DNA of 64,000 nt from a virus. Below are positions 1-7,138 of the stretch, piece by piece. Below the pieces are notes generated by a model, which saw nothing but the letters and a program-made list of their open reading frames with translations, ran no database searches and was not told the origin of the DNA. The translations under genes and the position numbers were made by a program. The stretch spans positions 1-64,000 of the IMG/VR virus record IMGVR_UViG_3300022074_000019; one strand, given 5' to 3'. Each line of letters starts with the position of its first letter. Position 1 is the stretch's first letter.

Positions 1-1
1 A

Positions 2-187
2 GGTTCATTCCAAAATTTACCTAACTCCAATATGGAAACTAATTCAGGTGCAACTCCTACACCTGTATATGGAGATGCTACCTCTGATGGATTAGATTTT
101 GCTAATAACTTTAAGATGAATGTTGCTAATCGTTTGGTGCCTGTCGAAGACGATGGGACAATTCGTCCTTCATCTATAAGATTTTAA
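2..187 (+). CDS. C-terminal end of a protein cut by the window edge
   Basis: One reading frame is open from the left edge to a TAA at 185-187 and encodes 61 residues ending in Pro-Ser-Ser-Ile-Arg-Phe. The sequence is rich in Asn, Asp, Thr and Pro with no motif I recognise. It is on the + strand and is followed by a terminator-like hairpin, so it is probably the last gene of a transcription unit that starts outside the window. Function unknown. Confidence 0.6.
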   Translation, partial: GSFQNLPNSNMETNSGATPTPVYGDATSDGLDFANNFKMNVANRLVPVEDDGTIRPSSIRF

Positions 188-218
188 CCACGTTAATAGT
201 GTGGTATTTCAAATTAAT

Positions 219-247
219 TGCCCCGCAAGCAATGTGGGGTATTTTTG
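219..247 (+). terminator. Rho-independent terminator after the first gene
   Basis: CCCCGC at 221-226 can pair with GTGGGG at 234-239 (one G-U pair), followed by ATTTTTG. It lies 30 bases past the stop at 187, as expected for the end of the incoming transcript. Confidence 0.6.
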
Positions 248-252
248 TGCTT

Positions 253-381
253 AAAACCACGCTACTTACCCCTATCCCATATAAAGAGTTTTAAAAAAGA
301 TAGAGAGGGGGAGTGTAATAAAAAAGAGATATATAGGAAACTACCGTGGCTAAGCGCGGTTTGCGTGGTTCTGCTTAGGGT
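253..381 (+). promoter_or_regulatory. Repeat-bearing control region A (CGTGG iterons)
   Basis: This lies in the 335-base gap 188-522, which holds no convincing gene. Three CGTGG-type boxes sit at 345-349, 355-359 (CGCGG) and 364-368, spaced 10 and 9 bases apart, roughly one helical turn. An ACCACG box is at 256-261. The reverse complement of 25241-25350 has the same order of elements and the same 10/9 spacing, including a TATATAG-AAACT block just before the boxes. A -10-like TAGGGT follows at 376-381 and a small hairpin (GCAAC/GTTGC) at 390-403. Both copies precede an operon in the direction of transcription, so I read this as an operator/promoter region. Integrase arm-type sites are the alternative. 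Confidence 0.5.
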
Positions 382-489
382 ATTCCAAGGCAACATCCGT
401 TGCAGCGCAAGCGAATACGAGCAAAAAAACACTTGTAAGAATCTACTGCACTAAATGTAGTTCTGTAAAAATGTAGCCATATTGACACG

Positions 490-495
490 TATAAT
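490..495 (+). promoter_or_regulatory. Candidate -10 box (TATAAT) before the RHH gene
   Basis: A perfect TATAAT lies 28 bases before the TTG start of the ribbon-helix-helix gene. I see no good -35 box at the usual distance, so it is only a candidate. Confidence 0.35.
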
Positions 496-522
496 TTTCC
501 GGATCCTGCTCAAGAGGGCCTT

Positions 523-672
523 TTGCAAAAACGTGTGACCGTCCTCTTGCCTGTGGACGTCCATCGGCGGCTCAAGCTCAAGAGCATCGATGAAGACACT
601 ACAATGAATGCTTTAATACAGCACGCTGTATCTCTGCTACTACAGCAATCTTCACAAGAAAATCCGATGTAA
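523..672 (+). CDS. Ribbon-helix-helix DNA-binding protein (Arc/ParG type)
   Basis: A 49-residue protein with the RHH layout. The N-terminal strand is K-R-V-T-V-L-L-P, followed by the helix segment V-H-R-R-L-K and then T-T-M-N-A-L-I-Q-H-A-V-S-L-L-L. Such proteins dimerise, insert a two-stranded sheet into the major groove and often bind tandem repeats as repressors or partition regulators. No ATG is available. TTG at 523 keeps the whole strand and is preceded by AGAGGG at 513-518; GTG at 535 would remove part of it. It is the first gene after the CGTGG iterons of region A, which makes autoregulation a reasonable inference. The family call is fairly secure; the target is not known. Confidence 0.7.
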   Translation: MQKRVTVLLPVDVHRRLKLKSIDEDTTMNALIQHAVSLLLQQSSQENPM

Positions 673-707
673 TCAGATTTTTCTGTTTAACTGAATATCT
701 TCTAAAG

Positions 708-728
708 GCCGGTTAACACCGGCTTTTG
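708..728 (+). terminator. Terminator hairpin (copy 1 of the TAAC-loop family)
   Basis: GCCGGT and ACCGGC pair perfectly around a TAAC loop at 708-723, followed by TTTTG. It closes the RHH transcript and is one of six related hairpins in the left arm. Confidence 0.75.
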
Positions 729-758
729 ATTTTGGTGTTCTATATACATGTCCAACAC

Positions 759-1721
759 ATGCCCGCGAATTTCACATCCGGCTGGCTCGGCAACGGTGAA
801 GCTGCATGGCACGGCCAAGGCGTCGTTACTGAAGGCACACTTCCTGCGCGAGAGGCGTTTGAAACCGCAGACGCACTCTTCGAAGTCGAGAAGCGAGAGC
901 TTCAGTTCCCGACATACTCAGTTGTCGGAGCTAATGAAGCAAACTGCTGGTCAAACACACCGGCCGGTGTCTTCGGAGTTGTCCGCACTGACACCCAAGC
1001 ACTCCTTGGTGTCGTCAGTAAGCAATACGAAATCGTCCAGAATGATTCACTCCTTCGGATGGCCGAGTTCATCCGCGAAGAGGCAGACATGGACAGCGTC
1101 GTCGTACTGGCTGACGGTGCCAAGGTCTGTTTTACCGCCACACTCCGTGGTGCGGAGACGGACATCGTCCCTGGCGACACAATCAAACGACGTCTCGTCG
1201 GTTATTTAGGACACGATGGTAAAACTGGCTGCGGTGCAATCTTTACGAATGTCCGTGTGGTCTGCTGTAACACCTTGGCTGCTGCACTCAATAGCAAGAA
1301 CAAAGTGTCCGTTCACCACAAAAGTGGAGCGAATGCAAGCTTCGACGCTCTCATCTCGTCCATTGACGTGGCACGACAGACGTTCGCTCAAGAAGCGGAT
1401 CTAATGCGTGAGTTTACTCGTGTCTCTATGGGGCACACCGTCTTCAATGAGTACCTTGATGAGGTATATCAGATTGAAGAGGGTCAAAAGTTTCGCAAAC
1501 GTGACAAGTTGAACCGTGCCTTTCGCCATGGTTTGGGTGCTGACTATGCACCTATGTCTCTCTGGAACGCAGTGAATGCTGTCACAGAGATCGAGACATC
1601 TACTCGTAATCAAACTGCAGCTGGCGCACGACGTCAGTTTGCTCGCGCTAACTTTGGAATAGGGCGGCAAATGAGCAGTCGTGCCATTGAGGTAGCTACT
1701 GCCTATTTATCTGCCGTTTGA
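759..1721 (+). CDS. DUF932 phage/plasmid-like protein
   Basis: A 320-residue protein matching the DUF932 (phage/plasmid-like protein) family. The N terminus M-P-A-N-F-x-S-G followed by A-W-H-G-x-G is typical, as is an internal V-C-x-N-T-L segment. Family members are common early phage and plasmid genes of unknown mechanism. I chose ATG 759 because the conserved N-terminal motif starts there; an in-frame ATG at 726 would add eleven atypical residues that run into the terminator hairpin. A terminator follows directly, so it forms its own transcription unit or ends the RHH unit. Confidence 0.8.
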   Translation: MPANFTSGWLGNGEAAWHGQGVVTEGTLPAREAFETADALFEVEKRELQFPTYSVVGANEANCWSNTPAGVFGVVRTDTQALLGVVSKQYEIVQNDSLLRMAEFIREEADMDSVVVLADGAKVCFTATLRGAETDIVPGDTIKRRLVGYLGHDGKTGCGAIFTNVRVVCCNTLAAALNSKNKVSVHHKSGANASFDALISSIDVARQTFAQEADLMREFTRVSMGHTVFNEYLDEVYQIEEGQKFRKRDKLNRAFRHGLGADYAPMSLWNAVNAVTEIETSTRNQTAAGARRQFARANFGIGRQMSSRAIEVATAYLSAV

Positions 1722-1731
1722 TTATTCAGTA

Positions 1732-1759
1732 AAGCCTCACATTCTGTGGGGCTTAATTG
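1732..1759 (+). terminator. Terminator after the DUF932 gene
   Basis: AAGCCTCAC at 1732-1740 pairs with GTGGGGCTT at 1746-1754 (one G-U pair) around a five-base loop, followed by AATTGTT. Confidence 0.65.
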
Positions 1760-1789
1760 TTACTTTATAGTTTGTATGAATTATTATCT

Positions 1790-2128
1790 ATGCACAAAAT
1801 TATTGGTACTGCTCTTGCTGCTTTGTGCTGCCTTTCATTACCCAGTGAAAGCAAATCAACAATGCTTTCTTCCTGGTATGGCCCAGGTTTCCACGGCAGA
1901 CTCACAGCTAATGGTGAAAGGTACGATATGCACGGACTTACCGCTGCACATAAAACCCTACCTTTCGGCACAAAACTGGAAGTCTGCTTTAAACGATGCG
2001 CAACCGTTCGTATCAATGATCGGGGTCCTTTCATTGGGTCTCGCGAGCTTGATCTTAGTTACGGAGCCGCAAAAGTGATCGGACTTGTTAAGTCTGGCGT
2101 AGCAAATATTGAAGTAACTTATCTCTGA
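1790..2128 (+). CDS. RlpA-like double-psi beta-barrel protein, secreted
   Basis: A 112-residue protein with a hydrophobic N-terminal signal (about residues 1-18), then S-S-W-Y-G-P, L-T-A-N-G-E, A-A-H-K-T-L-P-F-G-T and R-I-N-D-R-G-P-F, ending in L-D-L-S-Y-G-A-A. This is the RlpA/expansin-type double-psi beta-barrel, which in bacteria binds or cuts denuded glycan strands of peptidoglycan. The ATG at 1790 begins directly at the signal peptide; the longer frame from 1757 adds a non-signal stretch. It lies between two terminators, away from the other lysis genes. It may be a cell-wall-active enzyme or a host-derived gene; activity is not shown by sequence alone. Confidence 0.75.
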   Translation: MHKIIGTALAALCCLSLPSESKSTMLSSWYGPGFHGRLTANGERYDMHGLTAAHKTLPFGTKLEVCFKRCATVRINDRGPFIGSRELDLSYGAAKVIGLVKSGVANIEVTYL

Positions 2129-2170
2129 CAATCTCTTATTTCTGGATTTTTAGAGATATATTGAAATTAG

Positions 2171-2195
2171 TTGGGAGTAGTCCAACTACTCCTGA
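2171..2195 (+). other. Perfect stem-loop before a small gene
   Basis: GGAGTAGT at 2174-2181 and ACTACTCC at 2185-2192 form an 8-bp stem with a three-base loop. No T-run follows, so it is a poor terminator. It ends about 14 bases before the strong ribosome binding site AAGGAGG of the next gene and could act on its translation or stabilise the mRNA. Confidence 0.45.
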
Positions 2196-2216
2196 CTATT
2201 AATGAAAAGGAGGATT

Positions 2217-2366
2217 ATGTCTCATACGATTCGAAACGAGCGCACGAAAGGTTGGCTCGACAAGCTTGCACTAAAACGCAGGACAAAGAAGCTTATCCGA
2301 GATATCAAGAACGAAGATTTCTCGATCAATTTCGATGAAGATCATATCCCTTCAGCAGAAATTTGA
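2217..2366 (+). CDS. Small basic/acidic hypothetical protein
   Basis: A 49-residue protein with a basic first half (R-T-K-G-W, K-R-R-T-K-K) and an acidic end. The start ATG at 2217 has an unusually strong ribosome binding site, AAGGAGG, five bases or so upstream, which most genes here lack. It lies directly upstream of the psbA leader. I do not recognise a family. Confidence 0.6.
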   Translation: MSHTIRNERTKGWLDKLALKRRTKKLIRDIKNEDFSINFDEDHIPSAEI

Positions 2367-2408
2367 GTATAAATACGACGTTATTTGTGCTTATCATAAC
2401 TTAACATT

Positions 2409-2442
2409 GGGTATGTAGGAGTTAACCCTCTGAGTCATACCC
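2409..2442 (+). promoter_or_regulatory. Leader hairpin of psbA
   Basis: GGGTATG at 2409-2415 is the exact complement of CATACCC at 2436-2442, giving a 7-bp stem with a 20-base loop that contains AGGAG. It ends 21 bases before the psbA start, so it could control translation. A TATAAATA sequence lies about 40 bases upstream (near 2370) and could be a -10-like element. Confidence 0.4.
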
Positions 2443-2463
2443 GCACAAGAAACGTCTTTTTAA

Positions 2464-3549
2464 ATGTCTATTAGCACCATCGCGGGTGCCCAGTCTCGCA
2501 AAAATAACTGGGATTACTTTTGTGAATGGGTCACTAGCACAAACAACCGTCTGTATGTCGGTTGGTTTGGCGTCTTGATGATCCCTACGTTGCTTGCAGC
2601 AACTATTTGTTTTATTACTGCTTTTGTAGCAGCACCTCCAGTCGATATCGATGGCATACGTGAGCCTGTCTCAGGGTCCTTACTCTGGGGTAACAACATT
2701 ATCTCAGGAGCAGTCGTGCCTAGCTCCAACGCAATCGGGCTACATTTGTACTCAATCTGGGAAGCCAGTAGTCTTGACGAATGGCTTTATAACGGCGGCC
2801 CTTACCAGCTCGTTGTGTTCCACTTCCTTATCGGTGTCTTTGCTTACTTGGGACGAGAATGGGAACTTAGTTATAGACTAGGAATGAGGCCCTGGATTTG
2901 CGTTGCATACAGCGCACCTGTGGCTGCTGCAACTGCTGTATTTCTGGTATATCCCTTTGGACAAGGTAGTTTTTCTGATGGGATGCCCCTCGGTATCTCT
3001 GGAACTTTCAACTATATGCTTGTCTTCCAAGCGGAGCACAATATTCTCATGCATCCATTTCATATGCTGGGCGTTGCCGGCGTATTCGGTGGGGCTTTGT
3101 TTAGTGCTATGCACGGAAGCTTGGTTACTTCTTCTCTCATTAGAGAAACGAGTGAGACGGTAAGTCAAAACTATGGCTACAAGTTCGGCCAAGAGGAAGA
3201 GACCTACAACATCGTAGCTGCCCACGGTTACTTCGGTCGCCTGATCTTCCAATACGCCTCCTTCAACAACAGCCGTAGCCTTCACTTCTTCCTGGCTGCC
3301 TGGCCTGTTGTCGGCATCTGGTTCACCGCCCTCGGCGTGTCAACCATGGCCTTCAACCTGAACGGCTTCAACTTTAACCAATCTATTGTTGAATCCCAAG
3401 GACATGTGATTAACACTTGGGCTGACGTGTTGAATCGTGCCAGCCTCGGCATGGAAGTGATGCACGAGCGCAACGCTCACAACTTCCCCCTCGACCTGGC
3501 TGCTGCTAATTCCACTCCTGTGGCCTTGATCGCACCAGCTATTGGTTGA
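2464..3549 (+). CDS. psbA: Photosystem II reaction-centre protein D1
   Basis: A 361-residue D1 protein, nearly the standard 360. Numbering here is canonical plus two. The redox tyrosine (Tyr163), Asp172, Glu191, His192, the P680 ligand His200, the quinone/iron ligand His217, and the manganese-cluster ligands His334, Glu335, His339 and Asp344 are all present, with the processing site after Ala346. D1 binds the electron-transfer cofactors of photosystem II in the thylakoid membrane and turns over fast in light. Phage copies keep photosynthesis running during infection. Glu132 (canonical 130) is the high-light form of D1. The 3' third uses many more C-ending codons than the 5' half, suggesting a mosaic origin. 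The gene has its own terminator. Confidence 0.98.
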   Translation: MSISTIAGAQSRKNNWDYFCEWVTSTNNRLYVGWFGVLMIPTLLAATICFITAFVAAPPVDIDGIREPVSGSLLWGNNIISGAVVPSSNAIGLHLYSIWEASSLDEWLYNGGPYQLVVFHFLIGVFAYLGREWELSYRLGMRPWICVAYSAPVAAATAVFLVYPFGQGSFSDGMPLGISGTFNYMLVFQAEHNILMHPFHMLGVAGVFGGALFSAMHGSLVTSSLIRETSETVSQNYGYKFGQEEETYNIVAAHGYFGRLIFQYASFNNSRSLHFFLAAWPVVGIWFTALGVSTMAFNLNGFNFNQSIVESQGHVINTWADVLNRASLGMEVMHERNAHNFPLDLAAANSTPVALIAPAIG

Positions 3550-3578
3550 TTCCAATACATTACCGCTTTGGGTGTATT

Positions 3579-3618
3579 TAGTAGGAGTCTTTCTTCTACT
3601 ATTTACACTTTTTTGCTT
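3579..3618 (+). terminator. Terminator after psbA
   Basis: TAGTAGGAG at 3579-3587 pairs with CTTCTACTA at 3593-3601 (one G-U pair) over a TCTTT loop, followed by a T-rich stretch (ACTTTTTTG). Confidence 0.7.
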
Positions 3619-3654
3619 TATTGTGATGGTGTTAGGAAATGTTTTAATTTAACA

Positions 3655-4305
3655 ATGAAAATCTTTTTAGATACTGCAGATATCACAACAATTAAAAATC
3701 TTGTTAGCACTGGTTTAATTGATGGCATCACCACGAATCCAACACTGATTCGTAAATCTGGAGAAAATCCTGAGGATGTTTATTCTGCAATTGCTGATTT
3801 AGGTGTTACTGATATTTCTATGGAAGTATATGGTGACGCTTTGCAAATGTACGATGATGCCATTAGGCTTTCAGATAAATACGGCAAAGTAGCAACAATC
3901 AAACTTCCTATGACACAGGACGGACTACAAGTCTGTCGTCAGTTGTCTAAGGAGTTGATTCGTACCAATGTCACTCTCATCTTTACCATTCCACAAGCAA
4001 TCCTCGCAGCTAAAGCTGGAGCAACCTATGTCTCACCATTCGTGGGACGGCTGGACGACCAGCAAGTAGCTGGGCTTGAAGTTGTACGTGGTATCTCAGG
4101 CTTGTATTCAATGAAAGGTGTACGAACTCAAATTCTTGCTGCATCTATCAGAACAGTGCAACGCGCCGTCCGCTCTTTCTATAACGGAGCAGATATCGTA
4201 ACTATGCCCCCTAATGTTTTTACCAAGATGTATGACCACATTCTTACTGACAAAGGACTAGAGATCTTTGATGCTGATATTGCAGCAATTGAATCTAAAA
4301 CTTGA
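3655..4305 (+). CDS. talC: Transaldolase, TalC/FSA type
   Basis: A 216-residue protein of the short transaldolase (fructose-6-phosphate aldolase-like) family. It begins M-K-I-F-L-D-T-A-D and has the T-T-N-P-T-L segment. Lys83 in the segment T-I-K-L-P-M-T is the expected Schiff-base lysine. Phage TalC moves carbon through the pentose phosphate pathway, supplying NADPH and ribose for nucleotide synthesis. ATG 3655 matches the family N terminus; a longer in-frame start at 3568 would run through the psbA terminator. It sits between psbA and hli, the usual metabolic cassette of cyanophages. Confidence 0.95.
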   Translation: MKIFLDTADITTIKNLVSTGLIDGITTNPTLIRKSGENPEDVYSAIADLGVTDISMEVYGDALQMYDDAIRLSDKYGKVATIKLPMTQDGLQVCRQLSKELIRTNVTLIFTIPQAILAAKAGATYVSPFVGRLDDQQVAGLEVVRGISGLYSMKGVRTQILAASIRTVQRAVRSFYNGADIVTMPPNVFTKMYDHILTDKGLEIFDADIAAIESKT

Positions 4306-4334
4306 TAGACTTATATTTATAAGAATTACCCAAG

Positions 4335-4526
4335 ATGACTATTACAACTGAAGATGGCGATAGGCAAAATATCTTCGCCAAAGAACCACAAATTAAACTT
4401 ATGGAGGTTTCCGTGACTCACAACGAAAAAGCTGAACAACTCAATGGCCGTGTCGCAATGCTCGGCATTATTGCCGCTCTTGGTGCATACGCCGTAACTG
4501 GTCAAATTATTCCTGGCCTTTGGTAA
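4335..4526 (+). CDS. hli: High-light-inducible protein
   Basis: A 63-residue protein with one transmembrane helix carrying the Hli signature A-E-x-L-N-G-R-x-A-M-L-G, ending T-G-Q-I-I-P-G. These small chlorophyll/carotenoid-binding proteins protect photosystems during excess light. The N-terminal E-D-G-x-R-Q-N-x-F-A-K-E-P segment is also found in host Hli proteins, so I keep the ATG at 4335. However, GTG at 4413 lies 5 bases after GGAGG, and the same leader ATGGAGGTTTCC precedes the gene at 23054, so a 37-residue form may also be made. A strong terminator follows. Confidence 0.92.
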   Translation: MTITTEDGDRQNIFAKEPQIKLMEVSVTHNEKAEQLNGRVAMLGIIAALGAYAVTGQIIPGLW

Positions 4527-4533
4527 ATAATCA

Positions 4534-4556
4534 GGCTCCTTCGGGAGCTTTTTTAT
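4534..4556 (+). terminator. Terminator after hli (UUCG loop)
   Basis: GCTCC, a TTCG tetraloop, and GGAGC at 4535-4548, followed by six T. A textbook intrinsic terminator. Confidence 0.9.
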
Positions 4557-4557
4557 T

Positions 4558-4653
4558 ATGAAAAGTTTTAATATTTCTGTGGTCGTAATGCTTACGGCCG
4601 TTCTTGTTGCTTCTTATCTTGTCATAAAACCTCTTCAACATCTCCCTTTCTGA
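4558..4653 (+). CDS. Single-pass membrane microprotein
   Basis: A 31-residue frame starting right after the hli terminator. Residues 6-23 form one hydrophobic helix, followed by K-P-L-Q-H-L-P-F. Its TGA overlaps the next ATG (TGATG at 4651-4655), typical of coupled genes. The size and position next to psbA and hli resemble low-molecular-mass photosystem subunits, but I see no specific match. Function unknown. Confidence 0.5.
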   Translation: MKSFNISVVVMLTAVLVASYLVIKPLQHLPF

Positions 4654-4901
4654 TGACTGACTTTACACGAGAAGAGTTGCGTGATGTGATGCACGCTATC
4701 CGTCATTATCAGATCTATCACGTTTCTATCAATAATCCTCGTTATGAGGAATACAATTCAATTTTGGACAAACTGGAATCAGCTGTTGCTAAAACTGAAC
4801 CCGAGTTATCTGATTTTGCATTTGATCGCAAAGTATTTTTGAACTGGCTAGAAGCTCGGCAGCAAGAATGGGAGATTGACGAAAGAAATGAAACTCAATG
4901 A
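4653..4901 (+). CDS. Hypothetical acidic helical protein
   Basis: An 82-residue protein, mostly charged and helical in character, with no motif I recognise. It is coupled to the upstream membrane peptide by a TGATG overlap. No signal peptide or membrane segment. Confidence 0.7.
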   Translation: MTDFTREELRDVMHAIRHYQIYHVSINNPRYEEYNSILDKLESAVAKTEPELSDFAFDRKVFLNWLEARQQEWEIDERNETQ

Positions 4902-4932
4902 TAAAATGTGAAGAGCCCTTCTTGTTATTCTA

Positions 4933-5157
4933 ATGTTGGAGGCCATAATTCCATTGGCAGTTGCCTCCGTCACCGGAGTGGCAGCTATGGCAGCGAAATT
5001 TAATCATTCACTTCATATACTTGATCGTCGTATTGATGAAGTAGAGCTACGCGTTGCTGAGCAATACGTAACGAAAGCTGACATGACTTTGATGTTCAAC
5101 AAAATGGAAGATTGGATGATTCGAATTGAAGATAAGATTGATCGAATTGCCCGCTAA
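4933..5157 (+). CDS. Membrane-anchored coiled-coil protein
   Basis: A 74-residue protein. Residues 1-22 are hydrophobic and can span the membrane; the rest is a charged helix with heptad-like spacing (for example the L-D-R-R-I-D-E-V-E-L-R-V stretch). The same layout recurs in the - strand protein at 23784-24044. Such proteins can be holin or spanin partners or envelope-associated early proteins; I cannot choose between these. Confidence 0.65.
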   Translation: MLEAIIPLAVASVTGVAAMAAKFNHSLHILDRRIDEVELRVAEQYVTKADMTLMFNKMEDWMIRIEDKIDRIAR

Positions 5158-5190
5158 TATTTATAAAATTTTCCTTAATCAACCACACTT

Positions 5191-5206
5191 GCCGGCTAAC
5201 ACCGGC
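5191..5206 (+). repeat. TAAC-loop hairpin (copy 2, no T-run)
   Basis: GCCGGC-TAAC-ACCGGC: five pairs plus one C-A mismatch next to the loop. It is followed by TAGATT instead of a T-run, so it is a poor terminator and may rather be an RNA processing or stabilising element. Confidence 0.6.
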
Positions 5207-5252
5207 TAGATTAATAGTGTCCGAAAGGGCGATGAATATATCTCCACGTTGA

Positions 5253-5420
5253 ATGGAAATCTCAAGACCACAATTAAATGAGATCACCGAAGTGATCGAA
5301 GATACTGTTGAATATTTCTGCGACCAACAAACTATTTCTGGTGAGCTTGGTTGGACCATTGTCGAAACTCTTGCTACTGCAAAGCTTGCCGAACTTCGTG
5401 GTGAACTGTCCCACGTATGA
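5253..5420 (+). CDS. Small hypothetical protein
   Basis: A 55-residue acidic protein, predicted mostly helical, with a single Cys and no known motif. The last four bases overlap the next ATG as ATGA, so the two genes are probably translationally coupled. Confidence 0.6.
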   Translation: MEISRPQLNEITEVIEDTVEYFCDQQTISGELGWTIVETLATAKLAELRGELSHV

Positions 5421-5581
5421 GAGTTACTATCAAAGAACTCCTTCCGCACATTGACAACTATTTGTGTGCGCTAGTGAATACCCGCTACGTTGATCAGCAG
5501 GAATTGTTTTCTGCTGTGGCTTCTATGTGCCAGAAGCGAGCTAACAGGCTAGCAGCACTAGATCCCGCTCGAAATAAATAA
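5417..5581 (+). CDS. Small hypothetical protein
   Basis: A 54-residue helical protein starting inside the stop of the gene before it (ATGA overlap). It contains two Cys and a basic C terminus. Its stop is directly followed by one of the TAAC-loop hairpins, so it closes this small operon. No family recognised. Confidence 0.6.
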   Translation: MRVTIKELLPHIDNYLCALVNTRYVDQQELFSAVASMCQKRANRLAALDPARNK

Positions 5582-5588
5582 AGACCAT

Positions 5589-5609
5589 ACCGGCTAACGC
5601 CGGTCTTTA
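5589..5609 (+). terminator. TAAC-loop hairpin (copy 3)
   Basis: ACCGGC-TAAC-GCCGGT at 5589-5604, then CTTTAG. Compared with other copies, both the outermost pair (A-T instead of G-C) and the loop-closing pair (C-G instead of T-A) have changed on both sides, which supports a real RNA stem. Confidence 0.65.
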
Positions 5610-5657
5610 GTTTCATTGTCGTTTAACGACACATCGTTTATTTACATTTTTACAATC

Positions 5658-6281
5658 ATGACAATTACTCCTGCTAACAACGATGTCAACGCTCTCGTGG
5701 CCGATGTCTCTACTGGAGATGTAACTGTTGACTTCATGTTTGGAGTTGGACTGGTCAAGGACTCAGAAGCTGTGTTCTTTCAGTACGTCGGTGACAATGC
5801 TACGCCTCAAGCTCTTGTTCAAGCCAACGGCAAGCCTGTGACCCGCATTGGTAACGTTTATCTGTCTGGCATCAGCATTGTTGAGGACTTTGGTGAGTTC
5901 AACCAGACCAAGCTGAACATTTTCCTCAAAACTCAGCAAGGCGCTTCTGTGATGCTTACTTCTGGTCTTACGACCATTTGGTCACAGTGCCTGCTCACCA
6001 GCCTTCAGGGGCTCGTCAACGACAGCTCCGTGTCTTCTTTGATCTCCATCGATTCCTGGAAAGGCACTAGCAAGATGCGTCCTTGCTTTGCAGCCATTCG
6101 CAATGGACAAACCAAAGTCACTTGCAATGACACCTACAGCTTGTTTGTCGAGGCTCGTGCCAATCGTGACTCTCAAGCCAAAGAAACCATTGCTCGTAAT
6201 GTTGTTGCTAATGTTCAAGCGCTTCTCGATGGTGAAGTTGAAGAACTGACTGTTACTCAACCTGAAAGCACTTCTTTCTGA
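5658..6281 (+). CDS. Hypothetical cytoplasmic protein
   Basis: A 207-residue protein with alternating hydrophobic strands and an acidic Thr/Ser-rich C terminus. Codon use is more C-ending than in the small neighbours, as in highly expressed genes. I use ATG 5658; an in-frame ATG at 5616 would add 14 weak residues. It heads a string of overlapping small genes (TGATG with the next). An early high-abundance protein, perhaps nucleic-acid-binding, but no family is recognised. Confidence 0.75.
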   Translation: MTITPANNDVNALVADVSTGDVTVDFMFGVGLVKDSEAVFFQYVGDNATPQALVQANGKPVTRIGNVYLSGISIVEDFGEFNQTKLNIFLKTQQGASVMLTSGLTTIWSQCLLTSLQGLVNDSSVSSLISIDSWKGTSKMRPCFAAIRNGQTKVTCNDTYSLFVEARANRDSQAKETIARNVVANVQALLDGEVEELTVTQPESTSF

Positions 6282-6466
6282 TGCAACGACATACAGCTGA
6301 ATCACTTGCTCGGCTGAAGAATGTGCGGCGCAACATCAGCGCCGTATTACTTAATCTTCCAGTTATTCCTAGTGAAACCTCTGTGTCGACATTTCTCACA
6401 ATGCTCGATCACTTTGCTGAAAACCCTGATGACTACAGGGACTTACTTGAATCTAAAAACAAATGA
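6281..6466 (+). CDS. Small hypothetical protein
   Basis: 61 residues, starting in the stop of the preceding gene (TGATG) and ending in an ATGA overlap with the next. Basic N-terminal half, helical throughout, no motif recognised. Confidence 0.65.
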   Translation: MQRHTAESLARLKNVRRNISAVLLNLPVIPSETSVSTFLTMLDHFAENPDDYRDLLESKNK

Positions 6467-6684
6467 GCGGAACTGCACTACTCAACGACTATGACATTCT
6501 CGATGTCGTATGCCTGTGCCACGCAGCACTGGCCCAAGACTCACCAGAAACTCCTACGTTCTATATCAACCAGATACTCAACCTCATGTTTGGTTATCTG
6601 TCTGTGGAACAACGCAAGGAAGTCGAAGAATACCTTGCTGAGAAAAAGTATCTGCCTGATGTGAAAATTGAATTAGCAAAATGA
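6463..6684 (+). CDS. Small hypothetical protein
   Basis: 73 residues, acidic and helical, with a repeated E-x-x-K-x-V-E-E-Y-L-style C-terminal helix. Overlaps both neighbours by ATGA junctions, so it is part of one translationally coupled run. No family recognised. Confidence 0.65.
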   Translation: MSGTALLNDYDILDVVCLCHAALAQDSPETPTFYINQILNLMFGYLSVEQRKEVEEYLAEKKYLPDVKIELAK

Positions 6685-6845
6685 AGACCTATGACATTGT
6701 CTATATAGACAAAATTGGAGATAAACAAGACTACAAAGTAACTGCTACTGACGTTCGGGAATCAATCAAGATTGCTCTTGAGCAGTGCCCTGACGCTCGT
6801 CGAATCATCTCTTCTAAACCATCTAATGTTCAAAACACAAACTGA
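6681..6845 (+). CDS. Small hypothetical protein
   Basis: 54 residues starting at the ATGA overlap with the previous gene and stopping one base before the next ATG (TGA-A-ATG). It has a beta-rich N terminus and a basic helical end. Its tight fit on both sides is the main reason to call it a gene. Function unknown. Confidence 0.6.
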   Translation: MKTYDIVYIDKIGDKQDYKVTATDVRESIKIALEQCPDARRIISSKPSNVQNTN

Positions 6846-6846
6846 A

Positions 6847-7137
6847 ATGGAAGCCATCGTGGTTTCACAGCCGTCAATGCGGACTGTGTTCAACCCGGTG
6901 ACTTTCACTGAAGATCCTCACTATGGTTATGACGCCGAAATTCAATATAAACGAAAGCCTCCAGCTACTCGTCTTATCATTTGTAGTGTGCTTGATACTG
7001 TCCGCAGCGGTGAGCCAGTAATGATTACATATCATTCTGGTATGCGTTGTTATCAACACAGTCGGCACGTAGTTACTTCAAATGAAGATAATTGTATTGG
7101 TGGCTTCTATTTCACTGACGGTACTCCTGCTAATTAA
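6847..7137 (+). CDS. Hypothetical protein
   Basis: 96 residues from ATG 6847. The frame is open back to 6772 but that part overlaps the previous gene. It contains two Cys and several aromatic residues and looks beta-rich. The next gene starts two bases after its stop. No family recognised. Confidence 0.65.
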   Translation: MEAIVVSQPSMRTVFNPVTFTEDPHYGYDAEIQYKRKPPATRLIICSVLDTVRSGEPVMITYHSGMRCYQHSRHVVTSNEDNCIGGFYFTDGTPAN

Positions 7138-7138
7138 T

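Noticed and set aside
186-206. ACCAC/GTGGT hairpin at the stop of the first gene as a terminator
   Set aside because: Only five pairs, no T-run; the better hairpin at 221-239 explains termination.
218-454. 78-codon + strand frame in the first intergenic region
   Set aside because: It begins inside a terminator stem, crosses the iterons, and has neither a ribosome binding site nor protein-like composition.
481-495. TTGACA and TATAAT as one promoter
   Set aside because: The two boxes are only 3 bases apart, so they cannot act as -35 and -10 of one promoter; only the TATAAT is kept.
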